A stretch of DNA of 64,000 bases from Pempheris klunzingeri (Eukaryota; Chordata; Actinopteri; Acropomatiformes; Pempheridae): assembly GCF_042242105.1 (NCBI RefSeq), contig NC_092012.1:9057470-9121469 (forward strand), given 5' to 3'. Positions 38,501-50,629 of the stretch are shown piece after piece. The position numbers and the translations under genes were made by a program. The notes under the pieces were generated by a model. The model saw only the letters and a program-made list of their open reading frames with translations, had not been told where the DNA came from and ran no database searches. Positions within the stretch are counted from its first letter, which is position 1. Each line of letters starts with the position of its first letter.

Positions 38501-40575
38501 AATGTCTATAGACTGACGATGCCACAAGAGGAACTCCACCAACTGTACACATCAAAGTCTGTTTATGGTTCTTGGAGAGTACTACTGCATATGTGAAAAA
38601 AAGTTGCCTATTGTCGCTCCAGAGAGAGCTGCAAGAAACCTGATAAACTGCCTTAAATGATGTCACATGAGTCAGCTTCACCTTTGGATAAACACAGAGT
38701 TTGAAAATAAACCAGATATGACGGTGAGGAGTTAGAAAACACTGAGCTTACCAGACCTCTGCGGCCTGCCCTCCTCTTCTCTACATCATCATACATTAGC
38801 TGCTATTAACCCAAATCTCTGATCATGGACAGTTCAGTCAGAGTTGTATTATGGGTAATGTAGGCACCAGGTTTTGACATTGAAGAGAAATGTATGGAAT
38901 AAAGAAAGATGATATTTGTTGTTCCTCTTTATTTGTGAAAGGCCGCTGAGCAGCACTCAGATTGTGTCTTGTGCAGCAAGGATGAAAAAAATCTTTTCGG
39001 AGTAGAATAGAGAAGATATGCCCACTGAACTAAAACATATCCCATGCACAGATTTTAAACTGTAGTTCCTTGTAATGAACAGCTTGATATGACACCACAT
39101 CCAGCTCTGTGTGCCCTCACTGTTATATTTAAAGACCACTCCAGTGTGCTAATGAAAACTGATGGCCCCCAATTTATGCACACAGACAAGGCACGAACAG
39201 GCACCTACCAACAGGCCTATTTCTCTTTTGTAAGTCTTTTATCCATTTCCTCCTCAGTATCTCTGAAATGCCCTCTATTCTGTCACACACAAACACAGAT
39301 GCTGTATGTAATAAATGCAGACAACAGAGTCTGGCCTCTTTGCATCACTTATGCTGACTCAGTGTAAAACCCATGAGGCTAGTAGAGGCTGTAGATGTGA
39401 GGGCTGACCTCAGGAGTCTGCGGAGCATCGTGCTTTTTAGATGGACGAGTGGTTAAATACATACTTAAGCCACAGCTGTGTCAGTGCAACACACCAACAC
39501 ACTGGCCTCCACATTCAGAGCAGTTGCTAAGCAACAGGGTACACGCAATGGGCTTTCTAATCTACACCAAAATACAGTGGCATGACTAACAAAACTGGTG
39601 TTATATTGGTGGAGGTGAGAAATGCATCCGTATACAATCCTCCTATGTTAGAATGTGTAAAACACCAACTGACAAACTGGTTTAAATGACTGAATTACTA
39701 AAATTTCATCACTCAGTATTTGTATTTACCTAAAAAATCTGTTGAAAACATCCTTCTTTAATCATTCAGTTCCATATAATAGCACAACAGCATCAAATAA
39801 ACCTACAAAGATAAAGTTTTAAGATCAACAACAATACAAAATGCTCAGAACAATCTGACAAACGTAAGTTTCCATATGTTGGACACAGGCGGAGGCTGAG
39901 GGTGGTATTAGTAGTGATTGATTTACGTGCAATTAAGTAAAACACACTCGTAGATCCTGCATTCACTGAAAATGTGTTATATCAAATCCATATGGCAGCA
40001 CTAATAGACAATATTTCACTCTTAAATAAAAAGAGCTTTACCCCCAACGTTTTAAAAAAAAAACAGGGATGAAATCAGACTTTTAGATACACTTACATAC
40101 ACTACACATAAGAGAAGAGGATTTTGCTTCCTAACCTGGACCATTTCCATTCAGCTGGGTGAAGTTGTCGAGCATGAAACTGAAGAAACTGGAGAGCTGA
40201 AGACAGAAAAACAAAAGCATTGAGCATACATGTGTACTTTTTTAAGCTGCATGAGATGCGTGTGCTGAGAGTCACCTGTAGCTGGTCCTGTTCCCCGGCG
40301 TATTCAATGGACTGAAAGATGTTCCAGGTGTACCTGCGCCTTATCTCCAGGCGGGCTATGTAGCGCCGGTACCATCGCTGGATCAAAACAGCTGCCTTCA
40401 TAGCTACGACACAAGACTAGCGGTTACATTTTTAGGTGGGAGACATATTTAAATAGCTGCAATCACATTCAACAACTGATTCTGATCCAAAAGCTGAGCC
40501 TCCAGCATTTTTTTTTTTTTATAAATAAGCACTCTAAATATATCATATGTAAAAATGTACAGAATGTACAGAAAT

Positions 40576-40612
<37 letters not shown>

Positions 40613-40750
40613 TGCATGCACACGTCACATGTGTCAAAGATGGATCTTACTAAGTGCCGGGCTGGGAGTCTTAACTGTGTCATCTGTGAGAGGAAAAAGC
40701 AGCAATTCAGCACAAGAAACTGGTAATTGAATAAAATCACGTGCAAGGCA

Positions 40751-40781
<31 letters not shown>

Positions 40782-41930
40782 GTAAGAGAAATAACAAGAC
40801 ACAGGGGAGGACATGAGCAACAGTGGGACTGAAAAAAAACTAAGCAAATTAAAAGAGCTTTCAGGAGAAACAGCACTCGTTAAAGAGAGAAGAGAGACTG
40901 CAAGGAAAGAAAAGCACCATCTGTCAAACATCTGGGGAGTGTGTGTGCAACAAGTCTAAAGGAAAATTTGCTGCTGCAAAAATTAATTACCATCAGATAT
41001 CAAACCGTGTGACACTGACATGCGTAAAACACTAATCCGTAATACTACTGCCATGATTACTGCTATTAATACACTCATCTATGGGGCACTTCACAAATAA
41101 CGCTTCACAGAGGAGATAAAAACAGACTTCAGTATTTGAACATAAAAATCAATTAAATAAACGTTATGAAATTTGGTTTGGATATGCAGATGTGTGATTT
41201 ACAACAAATTTAGGCTGATCGCAATCATCTTTAGTTTTATAATAGGACCGCAACTATTTTCATTCAGCAGTCAGTCAGCACTGACTCGATTGCTTCCAAG
41301 TTTTGTCTAAAACCCAGATTACATTGATGTAAAGCAGGGGAAAGTAGCAAATCTTTACCTTTGACAAGCTGTGAACAGAGAATGTTTGGCATTTTTGCTT
41401 AAAAAAAAAATAATTGAAATGATTAAATTACTTATCTTAATAGTTCCAGATTCATTTTCTGTATTTGTTACAGTGCCAGTTTTTAATCTGGACTGAGGAG
41501 GGGAAAACAGATATTTAGGGACTGTGACTTTAACAACTGGACTATCAGCTGTGTATGTAGACTTTACATTGGACATAAAAGCAAGTGAAAGTGAGTGTAA
41601 GGACAGAAAAATATGATATGACTACACTATGTTCCCCTATATTATTCATCTGAAAGGCCTCATTTAAGGTCTGATCTTGCATCCAATTAGCACTTATGGC
41701 CTATTTGGGATCAGCTCGTCTACCCACAGACCAGGTGTCAGCTCAAATTGATGCCAGTGCTGTTTTTTTTCCACACCTCTCCCAGGGTCCAAATGTCAGA
41801 TTTTTCCAGCTGACAGGACGAGAAAAACATGCGTCAGTCCTGGATGGATCGAAGGGTCCATAATAACATAATTACCTGTTGCCACTCTTTTCCCTTTTGT
41901 CTCCGTAGCAACGGAGGTGCCACATCCCAT
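32521..41930 (-). CDS. PPEF1: PPEF1, protein phosphatase with EF hands
   Basis: Minus-strand exons 41930-41876, 40683-40651, 40403-40276, 40196-40136, 38321-38158, 38056-37942, 37413-37367, 37285-37119, 37003-36967, 36790-36641, 35361-35210, 35087-34850, 34757-34572, 34477-34335, 33881-33775, 33680-33517, 32914-32830 and 32747-32521 give 752 residues. It is a calcium/calmodulin-linked Ser/Thr phosphatase (rdgC family) of sensory neurons and photoreceptors. Visible parts: MGCGTS start (myristoyl/palmitoyl signal), IQ motif ([20 protein letters not shown]), PPP catalytic motifs [22 protein letters not shown] and IRSHE, and C-terminal EF hands [13 protein letters not shown] (about 673-685) and [13 protein letters not shown] (713-725). 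A Ser/Arg/Gln-rich insert (about 320-449) makes it longer than human PPEF1. PPEF1 rather than PPEF2 rests mainly on the RS1/PHKA2 neighbours. The donor at 35210 (GTGTGG) is weak. Confidence 0.93.
35770..36162 (+). repeat. Dispersed teleost repeat in a PPEF1 intron
   Basis: Contains AGGGGTCCTTTTAGTAATGC, GACCGATCCCGAAAATCTGT and ends TACTGGAGTTATCCTTTAA. I recognise this as a high-copy fish element. The CCTTTAA end matches the terminal motif of the other elements in this window. The left end is uncertain. Confidence 0.6.
38845..38920 (+). repeat. Dispersed repeat module, copy B
   Basis: Second copy of the module seen at 21975-22050, sharing TGTATTATGGGTAATGTAG and a diverged GAGAAATGTATGGAATA. 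It lies in the 1.8-kb PPEF1 intron between 38321 and 40136. Confidence 0.5.
40578..40609 (+). repeat. (CA)n microsatellite
   Basis: Uninterrupted CA repeats in a PPEF1 intron; a compound (AC)n(AT)n tract follows at 40750-40781. Confidence 0.9.
40750..40781 (+). repeat. (AC)n(AT)n compound microsatellite
   Basis: AC repeats pass directly into AT repeats, 67 bases upstream of the second PPEF1 coding exon. Confidence 0.9.
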
Positions 41931-43758
41931 GATGGCCAATGCTGATGCTGATGATGATGATGTGATGGGGTCACATCAGTCAGTTTATCCTGAGCTGGCA
42001 GCACTGGGTCACACCTGGCTGGTGGCATGGGAGACCTGAGAAAAACTGACTTTCACTCTTTGGTTTATCAGATGTCAGAGTCCTCTATAGAGTCTTACAA
42101 ACACTTCATCCGGTCTCACATCACAGCAGCAGGGCTTGCTTCAGTGAGAGTTTTCTCCACAGTGAGAGGCCTCCTGGAAAATAGAAGTAGCTGAGCCACC
42201 TGATGCACTACTAAACCTTTTAAGGGTCGGGAATGAATCACACATGAACATGCATGTAATCAAGCTACAGCCAATATTGTTAGAATTATATTGTGATGGC
42301 TCAATCCAGCTTCCTTCAGCCCTTGAAAACGTGCTGGAAAATGATGCTTCATTTTACAAACCTCACAAAACGATAACAAAGCCCTGGGAACAACATTAGG
42401 CGCGTAAATGGCTGCCAATCACGCTCCAACACTCTCAAACGGCCCGTGCCTTTAACAAATCAGGAAATCAAATTAAAATCAACCTAGAAGGGGGAAATGC
42501 TCCTTGTGACGTACCGCTTCCCAGCATTTTCACACAGCAGTGGTGACGGTTTAGATAAATAATCAGCTGTTTGCGTTGGTTCCTACCTGCTGCTCGTATC
42601 CGCGCGATGCGGAAATCATGAATGGGACGCAGAATCCATGTGATGCACAAATAACTTCAAAGGTTGCGCTAGAAGTCCTCTCAAAAACTGTTGAGAGAAG
42701 GAAGTAATAGCGGTGAATTGTTTCCAGATAAGCTGCAGAGCTGCTGCTGCTGCTGCTGCTGCTACGGGAGGAGGAGAAGGAAGAGACGAGAGCTGAGGAG
42801 GCGGAGGCATCACCAGGTGAACTGAAGGCACAACACAGGAGGGAGGGCTGCTCCACTTTGCTGTTCCTCCTTAAATTACTTCAGCAGTATTTCACAGGTG
42901 ATCACCACCATAACTCGGTCCAAACATAGAAATCATACCTGTGGTCCATCTGCAGCAGTTTACACTTCAGTTCTTGACCAGATGTTATGAGAAGTTCTAA
43001 CCATGAGGCTTGCTGTGGGTCATCATGGTCCCCAGAGGATGAATTTTACCGATAAAGCAACTGTACGCAGGGACCACCTTCAGGCAACTTATGCCAAGTC
43101 TTTTCCTTGATTTCAAATCCAAAATGTGTCCAACTGAATTCAAAAAAGCTTTTTAAAAAGGCTGCTGGAGGGTTATTTGGACCATCAATTTTTAGTAGTT
43201 TAGTTTAGTAGAGACAGTCAGATCCAAAATAAACATCCACATGTGTGAGCACAGTAAATTAGTCTAATTTAGTCCTGAACTGATATAGAAGAGGTTACTG
43301 TATGCATGTAAGAATTTCCTCTCAGATGCCTGGAAGTCTGCTGTGGTCCAAAAGGAAGACAAAATTCAAAACTGGTTCACTCATGTTGTTGTAGGATTGT
43401 GGTGGAAACTTGGTTAAGTTGACAGGAGCAAGTGACAGACTTCACAATTAAAGCAGAAGCAGTTAGAAAACTGCCAACTCCCACTTTTTTCTGGCTGCGT
43501 TTTGTTTTGAAGGCAGAGCAGCCCGAACTACTGGATTTGACCTGGAAGTGAGTGCCCACCTTCTGCCCCAATGTCACCATTTTAACTCACTCATGCACTC
43601 TTAAACCTCAGCATTTGAGTTGTGCAACTTGAAATTGTTAAACTACTACTATTAATAAGCTCTCTCATCTTGCATAAAGGCAACAGATTAAAAATTGGAA
43701 TAAAGTCTTTAATGATAAAAGTTAATAAAATAAATAAAATTCTTGATTGTCCAACTCT
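41931..43758. other. PPEF1 5' flank and spacer to the H2B-like gene
   Basis: No clear coding exon. The PPEF1 5' UTR exon(s) and promoter should lie here. A GC-richer patch at about 42580-42860 containing a GCT/CAG triplet run (42735-42762) is the best promoter or first-exon candidate. At 43020-43045 TCATGGTCCCCAGAGGATGA matches the start of the repeat at 59900-60265. Confidence 0.4.
43328..43392 (+). repeat. Direct repeat, left copy
   Basis: ATGCCTGGAAGTCTGCT, then AGACAAAATTCAAAACTGGT and TCACTCATGTTGTT; nearly the same sequence lies at 44636-44716. The two copies flank the H2B-like gene. Confidence 0.6.
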
Positions 43759-44209
43759 TCATGCTGCGGCTCTCGTATGAATCCTCCGTCGCACAAGACT
43801 GACAGCAGCAGTGATCTCCTGCAGGGTGATGGTCTTTAGTCTGTTGGTTTTTGATAGCCGGGAAGCCTCCGAGCTCACCAGCCTGAGCAGGACAGGTCTG
43901 GGAAAACTGAGGCGGCTGACCAGGAAGTCTGGACTTCGCATCCCAGCTGAACCAGCCTGCAAAGATGAAAATAGTCAAAGGAGGCTTTGAGCACCGGGAA
44001 AGACGACATTACTTTGACCCACTTTAATATTAAAGTCATCCTATGAAAAATAAGAATCTTTGATCACATTGTAAACACATGTCCACTCAAGTTACAGCTT
44101 TCACTGTCCTGACCTCTTTATGAGTCCTGTAGATGAGAGTGGAGTGAGCTCGACTCCTCTTCTTTGTTTGCAAAGGAGTCCTGCGCACTGCTCGCATAGG
44201 AGCCTTCAT
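43759..44209 (-). CDS. Divergent histone H2B-like protein, two exons
   Basis: Exons 44209-44114 (32 codons) and 43956-43759 (65 codons plus stop) are joined by a phase-0 GT-AG intron to give 97 residues. The basic N-terminus (RTPLQTKKRSRAHSTLIY) resembles the KKRSRKESYSIYVYK entry into H2B helix 1. EASRLSKTNRLKTITLQEI is very close to the end of H2B helix 2, loop 2 and helix 3 (EASRL, N, TIT, EI, AV at identical spacing; 14 of 26 positions identical by my hand alignment to canonical H2B from memory). It ends after RRRIHTRAAA, so the H2B C-terminal helix is missing. Prolines fall in what should be helix 2. Canonical H2B genes have no intron, so this resembles germline H2B variants. ATTAAA near 43706 on the minus strand could be the polyA signal. 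Function, presumably sperm or egg chromatin, is inference. Confidence 0.72.
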
Positions 44210-44635
44210 TTCACTCAGTTTAGTGAAAAACACACAGCTCACAAAAAGAAAGCTACAGGTGAGATTTAATACAGGTTCATCAGGAGGGCAGCAGGAAGGA
44301 GAGCAGCAGAGAAAAGAGTGTGTGAGGAGGGAAAGTGATGCTTTATAATGAGCACAAATTGAAAACAGCTTTCCTTAATTAGGCTTAATTACTTCCACCC
44401 ACCAGACGTCTTTAGCCTGAGTATCTACAGTAGAAAGAAAGTTCACGAACATGACTGTCCGCTCTTTTGTTTTAAACATCACTGATGATGACAAATAGCC
44501 ATTGTAATTCGTAATTTAAATGATTTACAAAACTTTGACACTGATAAAACAATTCAGTGTCATATTGATTTTAAATCTGACTGTTATCCTCTAAAATGAG
44601 TAATACTTTTAAAAGGACAAAGAGGTTACAGCATG

Positions 44636-44716
44636 ATGCCTGGAAATCTGCTCCAACAGAAACACACACACAGAGACAAAATTCAAAATTCAAAACTGGT
44701 TCACTCATGTTGTTTT
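44636..44716 (+). repeat. Direct repeat, right copy
   Basis: Copy of 43328-43392 with a short CA expansion and a duplicated AAATTC unit inserted. Same orientation, about 1.3 kb apart. Confidence 0.6.
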
Positions 44717-45178
44717 TAATTGTTTTATTATCTGTGTAAGATATTTGGAGTTAATTCCCTAATTGTTCTATATGCAACAAAAACAAACACATATGCACCT
44801 TTTTTTTGTTCTTTGCCATTTATTCATGCTTTCACTATATGAATGTTTGAGATGAAGTTTTGGATGCCATGGTTTTATTCTTGAGATAACAGCAGGTGAA
44901 GAATGCTAATCATGGTTGCGTCTAAAAGATAAATATATGTTGCTATTGTAAAGCTTTAGCTTTGAACATTTTTTTTCATTTTACTCCCTCATTTTATCAT
45001 TATTCTTTCTTTCTTTCTTATTTATCAAAATTAACATAATAATACAAATGGCAAATGCAATAAACATATGAGGAGAGACATAAATTCACCAAAAAGTAGA
45101 CCTTCTGGTCAATTATATGGATCACAAGGCCCAGCATAAGCCATCACCACCCTCCAGCCCCTTCTTTCTCACTCTCTT

Positions 45179-45180
<2 letters not shown>

Positions 45181-45228
<48 letters not shown>
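45181..45228 (+). repeat. (CA)n microsatellite
   Basis: Uninterrupted CA repeats about 280 bases upstream of the RS1 start codon. Confidence 0.95.
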
Positions 45229-45230
<2 letters not shown>

Positions 45231-45419
45231 AAATCTGTCACAAACCCGATTGACCACTCTGGCTTTTGCTTTTTTCTGCAGGATTTTTGACTTGACCTCT
45301 GCGGCTGTGCAGTGATTTCCAGAATGTATGGCGGTGGTCGTTGATGGTGGTGGGTGAACAGCTGTAGGAGGGGCTTTGCCAGATAAGGACGGCATTAGGT
45401 AAAGCCATTAGTGTCCTGT

Positions 45420-45434
45420 GGATTATTGTAATCC
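45420..45434 (+). promoter_or_regulatory. Paired CRX/OTX-type sites upstream of RS1
   Basis: GGATTA (45420-45425) and TAATCC (45429-45434) form an inverted pair of the K50 paired-type homeodomain core, 74 bases upstream of the RS1 ATG. CRX is known to drive retinal RS1 expression in mammals. The motifs are seen; their use here is inferred. Confidence 0.5.
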
Positions 45435-45507
45435 AGCCTCTCTATCACTGCTGGCTTGGTTGTTCAGTGTGCAGTGGGTCTCGTCTGGTTTTGGACAAGG
45501 TTGGAAG

Positions 45508-48500
45508 ATGGCTCTCAAAGCGCAGCGTTTCCTGCTGGCCCTGCTTCTTCTGGGAGCAAACGGTACGATTTCAGTCTTTACTCTCTGGTCCTCGTGAACC
45601 CATTTTCTGGTATAGAACTGTAAAGTCAGAAATCTTTGAATGACTTAAGTCACCTCAAACTGGACAACATATCGAAAGAAACCTCTGAAACTCTGACCTC
45701 AAAGGACAAACTGACTCCTACGTGAGAATTTTACGAAATATAGCAAATTTCCTTACTAATCCTTGAGATTATCATCCAGGATTTTCTTTGAAAACATAAA
45801 ACGTAATTGTCTGTGTCTGCATTGTATTTATTTATCAATTCTTAATGTGGATAAATTGACAGATTGATGTACAGATTTTGTTTGCTACAATGGGTGACTA
45901 CTGTGTCCTAACACAGTCTTCTTTTTTCCTCCTCTGTGCTTCATTGGCTTGCTGGCATTTGTTTTGTCTTTCTGTCCATCTGTCCAACAGTCTTCATCAG
46001 CATTCCTGCTCAAGAGGTACGAAGAAACCTTAGCAAAAGAGATGTTTTAACTCTTACAGCATTAAAATCAGCAGAATTTTACATAAAGTGCAGTTCAGAG
46101 TTCTTTTATACACTTTTAGATCAGCCACACCAGAGACAGCTCAGCTTGGAGTTTAGCAATCTCTCTCCAGTTGACATTGGTCAATGTCAAATGATTGCCA
46201 TTGAAAGAAACAGTGGAAATCTGCTGTAATGCTGCAATAATGAGATATAAGAGGGCTCCGTCTCTTTGCTACATTCATTAAATTATTCTTTTTACATTTC
46301 ATTCTTTGCAATGTAGCTGCATTTCCAAATTTTTTGTATTTCTTATACTGTTTAAGATTATTCCTATTAAATGTTGTTTGTGTGTGCTTGTATGAGGCGG
46401 CAGTGTCTGAGGCATGGACCAGCAGGTCTTGCAAATGTGACTGTGAAGGAGGAGAGTCCCCGACTGAGTTTTCTTCCATTGGAACCGGCTCTTCCATGGT
46501 GCGAGGGCTGGACTGCATGCCAGGTAAGAACCATCAAATACAGTCTTCTCTGCAATGACAGTTTTTTTTAATGCCAGTAACCTGTGACTTTCATAAAAAT
46601 GCATCCATTCATTAGTAAAATTTTTTGATTTAGAGCACTTAAATCTCAAACTGATATTGTATCCATTCATGGTGGATTTTTGTCTCCTCAAATAAAGAAC
46701 ATTAACATTTCACATCACATGCACACTTAAACCACACACTGAGCACAGATTTTGTAATCTCTAATGAGGTCACTAATTGACCCACTAATTAAGAGACTAT
46801 TGTTGATTAAATGATTAAAATGAACCATTAAACTAATAATAGTACTTGTAACAAGGACAAAATTGTGATGGCTGTGTTAGATTCAGATAATGAGCATGTA
46901 AAGCTGTGAGCTGACCGTCGATTATTTTCTCAATGAATGGATTCGTCTTTATTGATTATGAAATCCAAAACCACAAATCTTCACATTTGAGAGACAGAAA
47001 CCACAAATTAAATTTTTGGGGCATTTTGCTTGATAAATGACTGATTGGTTAAATTCCCCTTGATTGATTAATTGACAAATCCTTTAATCTCTACAATGTA
47101 GATGGACATGTGTGTGTGTGTGTGTGTGATAGAGATAGAGACAGAGAGGGGGCATCTCTATATATACAAGTATGCATGAGTGCATTAGACTCCAGATTTG
47201 ACGCCACAGGGTGGACATGCTCCACTGGTCATCCTCGGAGAAGGCGATGCAGATGGAGTCATGAAAAGAAACATTAATACCTCTGCCAAGGCTGTACAGT
47301 CCACTAAATGTGCTATTTCAGTAATAGAAAATGGTTGTCTGAATCTGGATCCTCATTTCCATCAACATAAACGCAATACAGACAGATAGAGACAATCATT
47401 GGATACACACGGCACATTTTTTGCTCAAAGTTGCTCACAATGTTACTACTGATGGATCCACATACAAAACTACTCACTTGGTTGAAAGCAAAAGTTCATT
47501 CTTGTCTTTGGAAACAGCAGCTAACAAAATAATCTCACTACAACCTCCATCAGATGTCCGCTTTCGATCATATCACATCATATTCATCAGCAAATGGAAA
47601 TCTCTGTTTTACCCATCATTTTAAAGACTTGGCCCTGGGTTTAACTTTCCACCAAATCTAGTGAAATCTGCTTTTTTTCAAAAACAAAAAAAACAAAATT
47701 ATGAAGAATCAAGTCAGGCTGAAAGAAGAAGAAGGTAGAATTGATGTGCACTGAAAGGGTCTTTCCTCAGTGAAGCAATTTGTGTCAACTTAGCCACAAA
47801 TCACACGGCAGTCGGTGATGGAGAGGAGAAAGAAGTTCAGCAGATTGTCATTATCTCAGGACATGATGCTCAGGTTATGGGGCCCTTAATAAACTCTGCC
47901 GATCGCACAATCACAGAAACCAGTAATTACCATGACATGGTCCCTGTGATGATAAATAATGACTGAGGCAGACTGTCGTGCTCGTTCTCTGACTTTATTG
48001 CACCTTGGGCCTCACCTTTGGCTTCCACGCTAATTCAGCCGTCTGAATCTGTTTTATTTTAGCTGTGAAATACATTAGGGAGGACTACAGAGTCACTCAC
48101 AGTGCTGTTATGTAAACACTTATCTCCTGACTCACACAGGCGCTGCTGCAGCTCTATGCATTGTATTATTGGGATTAGGCAGGATATGACCCTGTGCCAG
48201 ATAATCTTAAGCCAGTAGTAAACAAAAGCGCAGCAGATATCTGCACCACGTAACCACAGCTGATGTTTTTTCTGAAACTGCTGAGAAAAAAAAAAAAAAA
48301 AAAAACTCACTCATGCAGCTCTCTCATCTCTCCCATTCATACTTCCAAAAAGTAAGCCCATGTTTACTAAGCCAACAATAGTCTTGCTCTCATGTGATTT
48401 TAGTGGAAGTGAGAGGGCAGATTGACAGATGAAAACATGGGAGCAACACCGAGCTAAAGCTGTGGAGAGTAGAACATGGCCATCTGTCCGCCTGCCGCCC

Positions 48501-50629
48501 TAATGGACATCACTGATCTCTGATCACTGTGGAGAATTAAACTGCAGGCTTTTAGGATGGGATATGGGTCACACTGGGGCTGCTAACTGCAGGGGCTTTG
48601 GGGGCGGAAGGGTGTGAGGATGGGAGTCAGCAGGGGTGAGGATGGAGAGAGGGGAAAGGATAGAGAGATGAAGAATTAAGCACCTACAAGAGCTTAGTGA
48701 TGATCATTTGCTGGTCACATTTCAGTGTTTTACTGCTTAGCTGCTAGCAGGCGTGTTTGTGTTCTCTTCTATCGTAGGCAGTGGGTGGAGTGGGGGGGTG
48801 ACCTTGAAGTCCATGCAGCCAAGAGAAAAACAATTAACTGGAATAACAAAAGAAATGTAAATCAGGACCTCTGTTATAACTTTGGCTTTGATGCTCTTGC
48901 AGAGTGTCCGTACCACAAGCCTCTGGGCTTTGAGGCTGGATCAGTGAGTCCAGACCAGATCACCTGCTCCAACCAGGACCAGTACACAGGCTGGTTCTCC
49001 TCATGGCTCCCGGACAGGGCCCGGCTCAACAGTCAGGGCTTCGGGTAAGTACAGGCCGACTAGATAGTAAATTTGCAGAGATGTACAGCGGCATGTATAT
49101 TTAATCTCTGGCAATGATTGCTAAGATTTGTTTTGATTTTAACCCGCAAAATGTTGCTCTTGCCAGAGACGGCTGACTGTTCTGTCTCAGTGAAAAGACC
49201 CTAATAAATAAATGTCTGGGCACTTGCCATCTGTGAGGAACAGTATTAGCAGAAATGCACTCAAAAAATGTAACCCGTCTCTCATTACGTAAGGTGCATT
49301 TGGTAAGGTCGACATACCAATATGCTCTTACTTGAAAACATTAAAATATAAATAAGACAGGCAATGCAAGAAGATATATGGCAACTGCTGACTCTGAGGA
49401 GCTGTTGTGCTATTACATTGAAAGCTATTAGTTGCATTTGTTTTTTCCCCTCCAAATATTACAAAAGCACATAACACAAGTCACACAATAGACTTGTGTT
49501 ATGCATCAGACTGGGAACTGAACCTCAATCCTAAATCTTTTACTCTATTGAATATTGAAGAGTAACTTAAGGACCCTTTAAAATCATGGGATCCCATGAC
49601 ATCACTAGTGGGTGTGGTTACAGTTACAACAAGGCCCACGTCTGACCACACCCAACCAGTCCACTGCTGGTTGGGGGTCAAGGATGAAACGGCCTTGAAA
49701 CCAGAGAGGCCTGTAAAATACAGCTTTTTTAGCCTGATGTTAGGTCACTTTTTAAAATGCATAAAGAGAAATATCAGCTCTGTATTTTGTGGTAAAAAAG
49801 AGAAAAAGAAGAGAGCAATAACAGTGAGAATTAAAGCCCCACAGAACGTAAATAAAAAGAGAGAATATAAGAAAAGGAGCTGGATAAGAAAAAACAATTT
49901 TAGCCCTACATGTTTAAAAGTGGTAAGCACAGACACGTGTGTGCATGTGTTGGTAACCTGTGTGACTGCTCCGGTGGTTGTGTTTCTCCTCCAGGTGCGC
50001 CTGGCTGTCAAAGTTCCAGGACAACAGTCAGTGGCTGCAGATTGACCTGAAGGAGGTGACGGTGGTGTCAGGGATCCTCACTCAGGGCCGCTGTGACGCT
50101 GACGAGTGGATCACCAAGTACAGCGTTCAGTACCGCACAGACGAAAAGCTCAACTGGATCTTTTACAAAGACCAGACTGGAAACAACAGGGTCAGTTGGA
50201 ACCAGCCAAAACTAACAAAACACTATAAAGCATATGTGACGCAAACAAAACACTAGGCAACATCTCAGGTGCCAGTGGTCTCATCCACACAAAACTTAAA
50301 AGGACGGGGTACATTTTGACAACAGTTTTGCCTTTTGAAAACATCACACTGACTGCCCAGATAGTGATGTCATAATTAATTAATCTTATAATTAACATTA
50401 AAAGCATGTCTGCTTTTTTCAGTCAGTGTTAATGTCTCAGCTAATCCATCCTGCCATTTCACTCCTCTCTCCTCAGGTGTTTTATGGAAACTCTGACCGC
50501 TCCTCGTCTGTGCAGAACCTCCTGCGGCCGCCCATCGTAGCGCGCTACATCCGCATCCTCCCCCTTGGATGGCACACACGCATCGCTCTGCGTCTGGAGC
50601 TGCTGCTCTGCTTGAACAAATGCATGTGA
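45508..50629 (+). CDS. RS1: RS1, retinoschisin
   Basis: Exons 45508-45562, 45991-46016, 46397-46523, 48903-49044, 49995-50190 and 50477-50629 join to 232 residues. Exons 2, 4 and 5 are 26, 142 and 196 bases, the same as I recall for human RS1. The protein is a secreted octameric adhesion protein on photoreceptor and bipolar cell surfaces. Signal peptide [18 protein letters not shown] is followed by a short divergent linker, the Cys-rich RS1 segment CKCDC, and a discoidin (F5/8 type C) domain running from [13 protein letters not shown] to [15 protein letters not shown]. The C-terminal Cys residues (LLLCLNKCM) that help assemble the octamer in mammals are kept. It is convergent with CDKL5 without overlapping the exons seen here. 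The identification is firm. Confidence 0.97.
46915..47105 (+). repeat. Teleost dispersed repeat, copy 2
   Basis: GATTATTTTCTCAATGAATG, then TTTTGCTTGATAAATGACTG and TTGATTGATTAATTGACAAA; the same family as at 4805-5017 and 56690-57012. Located in RS1 intron 3. Confidence 0.6.
47109..47128 (+). repeat. (TG)n microsatellite
   Basis: Short TG run followed by a GATAGAGA-type purine tract in RS1 intron 3. Confidence 0.8.

Noticed and set aside
42563-42856. Ser/Ala-rich minus-strand ORF with a CAG/CTG run
   Set aside because: No homology or splice partners. More likely promoter or 5' UTR sequence of PPEF1.
49596-50045. 149-codon plus-strand ORF running into RS1 exon 5
   Set aside because: The upstream part is intron with no family match, and the overlap is in a different frame from RS1.
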